From: Uloborus plumipes
Taxonomy: Eukaryota > Arthropoda > Arachnida > Araneae > Uloboridae
Assembly: GCA_038373865.1 (NCBI GenBank)
Contig: JAXGGA010002989.1
Location: forward strand, 1-64,000
Length of the DNA: 64,000 nt
Direction of reading: 5' to 3'
The notes beneath the pieces were generated by a model. The model was not told the origin of the DNA and made no database searches. It saw only the letters and a program-made list of their open reading frames with translations. Shown here piece by piece: positions 59,448 through 64,000 of this stretch; the stretch's first letter is position 1, and every line of letters starts with the position of its first letter. The translations under genes and the position numbers were made by a program.

Positions 59448-61184
59448 GCTACCGGTAGCGAGTTAATGCTCAAGCTTTAATGTTCATTATTTGGGCGCTC
59501 ATCTGCCTTGCTCGAGGAAGCCCAAGTCATTGTAATATTTCTTTTATTATCACTTAAGAGAATGTTTTTTTTTGTTTTTGAGATCCATTTTCTTTTTACG
59601 ATAACCGCGGAAGTGAGGTGTGATAAATGCGGGATCGCTGGGTGCGAAAAATGAACGTGTCCCAGAAGGAGAACATCTATAAATTTGATAAATGACGCAT
59701 TTTTAATTTTGAAGGATTTTTTTCGTGTATTATGTCTTGCGGAATATATTGGAGGAATGTTTCTTTGAAGATATTTCTTACACGAAATTGTTTAATATCT
59801 TTTAAAAATTATCTTAAGTATTTATATGTTTCATTTTTCATTTATTTATTTCAAAAATGAATAAACGAATAAATAAAAACTAAAACATTTTTGTTTCCAT
59901 TTTTTCAACTTGATGTATTCACTTTCATTCTCCAACACTGGACATATTTAGTTTACCCTATTGGGTTAGTCGATTTCTCAGCTATGTCATTGCAGAAAGC
60001 AACATTACGTTGTATATACCTCCTACGCGAATAATATGTTTCAATATCTTGAATTTCATTTTTCTGCTTAGTATAAACACTATTGTAATTATAATTATTT
60101 TGATGAAGATGTGTTTTCTTTGTATGAGTATTTTTAGCAAAAGTTATCCTATAAGTCACTGTTCATTCTACCTTTTATTTAACTTAAGTTATTACGAATG
60201 TGGACTAGTTAGTTTTAGGAGTCATTGCATTATTATTAATGGACGGCGAAACAAATGCTAAGAAGGTTGCTTGTGGTTCAAAATTCATTTGTTAAAGCTG
60301 TGCCTCTTTTTCTTACATTGGTTCCATGGATTGTTTTCCACTTTTAATAAAAATGAGAGTAAAAGGCAACGTGGAGAAAATATTCTTCTTGCAAATTAAT
60401 CTTTACCAATTTATGTCTAGATTAAGGGCTAGATATTTTTGGGTATCATTGCTCAGACTCTCATTTCGTGCAAGATTTATCTCTCACTAGAAGCTCAGTG
60501 TGGTTTGCGAGAGGGCTGTTGAAGAACAAAATAGCGCTTCAGGGTATTTCGCCTTGACATGTTGAGTGCCGACAGCTGTATTGGTGACTGGAGGAGGCGA
60601 GGGGGACTCAAGGCGTCAGGACGAAAAAGACTTTCACTTCCCCGATGGGCGGTCTTCACTGCCACTTCATTTGAAAAAGATCTATGTCGGCACTCACCTT
60701 CACATTGTCTCGCCTCTAGGCAGACGGAAGTTTGGTAGCTACAAATTTTATGTAACTTTGAATGCAATATAATTTTGCTTCTGAGCTCAAGTGATTGAAA
60801 TGTTCTCGATGTAAGTTTATTGGGAACATTGGGTGAAGACGCCATAGTTTTCACCGTTATTTAATATGAAATAGTGCATTGGTTTTATTTTCAAAAATCC
60901 AATTTATCAACAAAATATGCACTTTTGTGATTTTTAAAAATTATGTTTCGCTTTGAATATGAATTTTTTAACACCGATAATTAATGATTACAGAATTTTT
61001 CCATTGCAGCATCTTACACATATCTTTGGGTAAGATGCCAACAAGCAAATTGCGCTTGGGAAATGATGATTGGACACTATGTATGGGGCCAGCTGCTGCA
61101 TACAATGTACTTTATCGAATCACATTTTTCCGACTTTTCAGTGTAGTTTTCTAGATCTGTGTTTCGAGTAGGATCATTTACTTC
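59448..61184. other. No gene seen; possible island 60490-60860
   Basis: AT-rich DNA with a GC-richer patch at 60490-60770. A 119-codon minus-strand frame (60495-60854, containing a QCEGECRHRSFSNEVAVKTA stretch) covers it. I do not recognise it, and opposite-strand frames overlap it. A diverged or lineage-specific exon cannot be excluded. Confidence 0.4.
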
Positions 61185-61675
61185 TCTAGGACGTGTAAAG
61201 CTATGGTGTCGTCTCCAACATCAAACGAGAGTTAAGCTTTTAATTCTCTTAAAATTAGTACTAGCATTTGATAAACCTCGTGGTGACGTTGGACACTTTT
61301 TTAAACAATACCTTGTACAATATTTCAGAAGCAATAAGCAACCATCAATACCTGGGTACCAAGTTCTGTCATCAAATACGCTCCTTTTGTGAAACACAAC
61401 ATTAAATGAGATTGAAGCTTTCAAATATCTTAAAAATTAGTACTAGCTTTAGTTAAATGGTGTGGCGACGTAGGGCACTTTTTTAAGAAATACCCTGGAC
61501 AATACGTCATAAAGAAATGCTCAACCATCGACTCTTTGGTTAAGGTCTGCCATCAAACAAGCTTTATTTTTGAAACCCAACATCAAATATGACTCAAGCT
61601 TACAAAGATCTTAAAAATTAGTACTAGCATTAGCTAAATGTCGTGGTGACGCAGGACACTTTTTACCCTCATTTC
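61185..61675. repeat. Three tandem copies of a 181-bp unit
   Basis: The landmark TTAAAA(A)TTAGTACTAGC begins at 61249, 61430 and 61611, giving spacings of 181 and 181. Each unit also has a GG.GACG..GGACACTTTTT stretch and a CATCAAA(C/T)-type stretch. The copies have diverged substantially but kept exact spacing, so the array is old yet not disrupted by indels. The 77-codon frame over the first unit is not kept in the others. Confidence 0.85.
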
Positions 61676-61689
61676 GCAATTTCCTCATG

Positions 61690-62250
61690 AATTTATAAGA
61701 TCTAGTGAAAGCAATTAACGCGTCTGTAGAAGACGAACACACTTCCGGCGCGTCATTAAGAAAACATTAGAAACGAGCATCGGCAGATTCCTTCTTGCCG
61801 TCTACTAATCCTTCGGCCATCGGAAGCTGAAAGAAGATCATTAAAGGCGAAAACTGCAGACTTGGGAATACGATTAACGCCCGCTATACCGGGAGGGGGG
61901 TGGGGTGGAGGCTTTCCTTTTACTTGGATTTACTCATTGTGTTTGATGTCTTTAAAGATTCGCCCGCAATGAGATTCCTCTTGAGACCTCCCGCAAATTA
62001 CAGCACATTAGCGATTGAAATTTGACGTTCCTTAATCAGATTCTCAAGTTTCCAATGAGTTTTAATGATTCTTCATATCGCTTTCCATTTCAGACACATT
62101 GTGTCAGTTGCATGTGACCTGAAGAGCGATAGCATTGCCTGCCTTACTGGACGTAGGGAATTCGTTGCTGTACAATTCACTTCTTATTCTTCCGCCGCCA
62201 AGATATGTTTGGTTTCAACTTTTTTCTCTCTTTATTTTAGGATTCAACTC
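61690..62250. other. GC-richer island, no recognisable gene
   Basis: This block follows the tandem array directly and is richer in G+C than its flanks, with a G-rich run (61890-61908). Reading frames are short. It holds homeodomain-like ATTAA/TTAAT sites. Regulatory DNA is a reasonable guess but nothing proves it. Confidence 0.3.
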
Positions 62251-62545
62251 TAAATTATAAAACGTTATCCAGCCGGCATTGCTTGAACGATGTAAAATAT
62301 TAATTTTATTGTCTTTAAACGTTTGCTACTATTAATAAAGAATAGCTGCTCGATTGGTCCTAATGTAACGTTATTTTGGTAAAGAAAAGCAAGTGATTTG
62401 TTCCACAGTTGAAATTTAAAATGTTTTTCCTACTTCAGGATTATTTTTTTAATGACAATTATAACTATAAATTATATATACATATATGTATATCTTAAGC
62501 TATGTGCAGTCATAGAAAGTAGTCTCTCTCTCTCTCAGTTTCCCC

Positions 62546-62710
<165 letters not shown>

Positions 62711-62769
62711 CAAAGAGAAATTTGTATCCTTAGTGATAAGGTTTATTATTATTATTATTATTATTTCTT

Positions 62770-64000
62770 TCTTACTTTTTTACAAGCAGTAAACAAAATG
62801 CTTTCATATCATGTAGTCATTACAACGAAACGAACTACAAGTTTTTTAAAAAAAAATTGTTATAAAACAATTAGGTTTTTTCAGCAACCTTTCAAAGAAA
62901 GTGATAAGTAATAAAATACTTTTGTCAAGTTCTCGAAATGCGGCCAAAAAAAGTTGTATTTTTGTTGAATTCCGAAGATTAATTGAAAAAGTTCAGAAAA
63001 CATAGAACTTATTTGGACTCCCCGTCAAAGGTTAAAACGCTCTCTAAAAGATCATAAATCGTAACACAGTGCTAACTTTTTCCTGCCATAACAAATTGAA
63101 TCAATGTAAGAAAAGTGGCAACTAAAAGAACCAACATTTTTTTTCCTTCAAATCAACAAAACGCAAAAAAACGATAAAAACTAAATTCCAAAATAAAAAA
63201 TGTAATTTAAGCTTTTTCCGCAATATGCTTCAACTCGCACCCTTGCCGAATATTGGAAATGCAAGAAAAGGAGGAAAAATACGATCGGCCGAAAATTCGC
63301 CGGCGTGGCGTTTTCGCATTTCTTGTCATATTTCAGAGGTGTAAAGCGGAAATTCCCCACAAACATTCGAGTCAAGGCTTGCGTTTAAGGCTAAACATGA
63401 GTAATGAAAGGAATTCAATGCCTTGCCAAATGCTTTTCGTATCGGGCAACACATTGGGCTCGCGAATAATCGCTTTCAGTGGCGCATATTATTTGCTACT
63501 GCCTCAGCGGAAATTAATTTTTTGCAGCATTCAGTATGGATAAATTGCATGTTTTCGGGGATTGTTCTTTTACGGTTGGGATCTGCATTTTATTTTAATG
63601 GTACATTTAACAGGCTGGTGGCTGAAACAGTATTTTGAACCTTGAGATAATGCAATACTTTGCTTGTCATGGACATTTGATTGTTGGGAAATATTTACTA
63701 TCGTTTTTCAATAAAATTGTTAAATAGCAAGCAATATACGTCTCAGTATACTTTCTGTCCATAACATATATTTGTGCATGAGGGGTAAAGAGCAAAGTCG
63801 AAAAAATAAATTAGCCGAGACATGAGCGTAAAACTGTTCTTTCGTGATGATTATACCACTGAACTGTCCTTTATGGGCTTATGAAGTTAAAATTTGTTGA
63901 TATAAATCCTAGTGATGTATACCTCTAAATGTACTATCGTGTTCTTTATATGTATAAAAAAAAAATGAGTGAGATAGTGTTAAAAATAGTAGAAAAAGTT
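62770..64000. other. No gene seen; GC-richer patch 63240-63500
   Basis: AT-rich sequence to the window end. Around 63240-63500 there is a GC-richer patch with frames on both strands (96 codons plus, 64 codons minus) and no recognisable motif. Confidence 0.4.

Noticed and set aside
60495..60854. 119-codon minus-strand frame with a cysteine-containing stretch
   Set aside because: There is no family match I can name, and an opposing frame covers part of it. Kept only as a possible exon in the region note.

Overview
This 64 kb window looks like AT-rich, non-coding, repeat-laden nuclear DNA of an animal, most likely an arthropod and plausibly an arachnid. That placement rests on the transposon families present: Tc1-like, mariner, Helitron, a tRNA-derived SINE and many TA-flanked MITEs. 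It is also supported by the lack of any dense prokaryotic-style coding, and by long (TA)n, (AAT)n and (AAATA)n microsatellites. I found no host gene that I can support. The only intact long reading frame is the transposase of a complete Tc1/mariner-type element at 53,331-54,548. The stretch could be an intergenic desert or a very large intron.

Layout, left half. A TA-flanked non-autonomous element carries the motif GGCCCATTCA (176-1,074). A tRNA-derived SINE has a 15-bp target duplication (2,794-3,062). A conserved block is present in three tandem copies (3,528-5,146). A foldback is built from two decayed mariner 3' ends (6,651-7,204). A GC-rich MITE follows (9,645-9,888), then the first of four 'CACTGTAAAAA' quasi-palindromic elements (11,154-11,574) and short duplications at 12.8-13.2 kb. 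One arm of a foldback family lies at about 16.1-16.4 kb. Next come a 1.56 kb near-perfect palindrome with Tc1-like ends (19,810-21,372) and a 2.56 kb DNA transposon with 'AGGGTGATTC' ends and a decayed transposase (21,391-23,945). These two adjacent elements are bracketed by (TA)n tracts.

Layout, right half. There is a MITE filled with ATCGGCCGAT-type motifs (30,863-31,270), a Helitron helicase fragment (34,633-34,923), two compact foldbacks (36,632-37,080 and 38,710-39,094) and tandem repeats at 38.4 and 39.8 kb. A 0.5 kb segment is duplicated in tandem (41,916-43,231). More CACTGTAAAAA elements follow, one carrying a nested 234-bp TA-flanked MITE. The intact Tc1-like element (catalytic spacing DD36E) comes next, then a 1.7 kb element with repeated 'GGTACGCACTT' motifs (55,406-57,120). 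At 57.1-59.4 kb there is a layered nest: (TA)n, a CACTGTAAAAA element, (TA)n, a 289-bp block, a dispersed repeat, a Tc1 remnant split by a TTAA-flanked MITE, then a second copy of the same block. A 181-bp tandem triplet (61.2-61.7 kb) and a long compound microsatellite (62.5-62.7 kb) close the list.

Scattered GC-richer islands without credible reading frames (about 1.95-2.45, 8.88-9.23, 13.3-13.97, 14.98-15.33, 17.0-17.35, 49.5-49.74, 60.5-60.75, 61.7-62.2 and 63.24-63.5 kb) stand out from the AT-rich background. They are the best candidates for conserved regulatory DNA or for exons that cannot be recognised without transcript data. All boundaries and similarities were read by eye.
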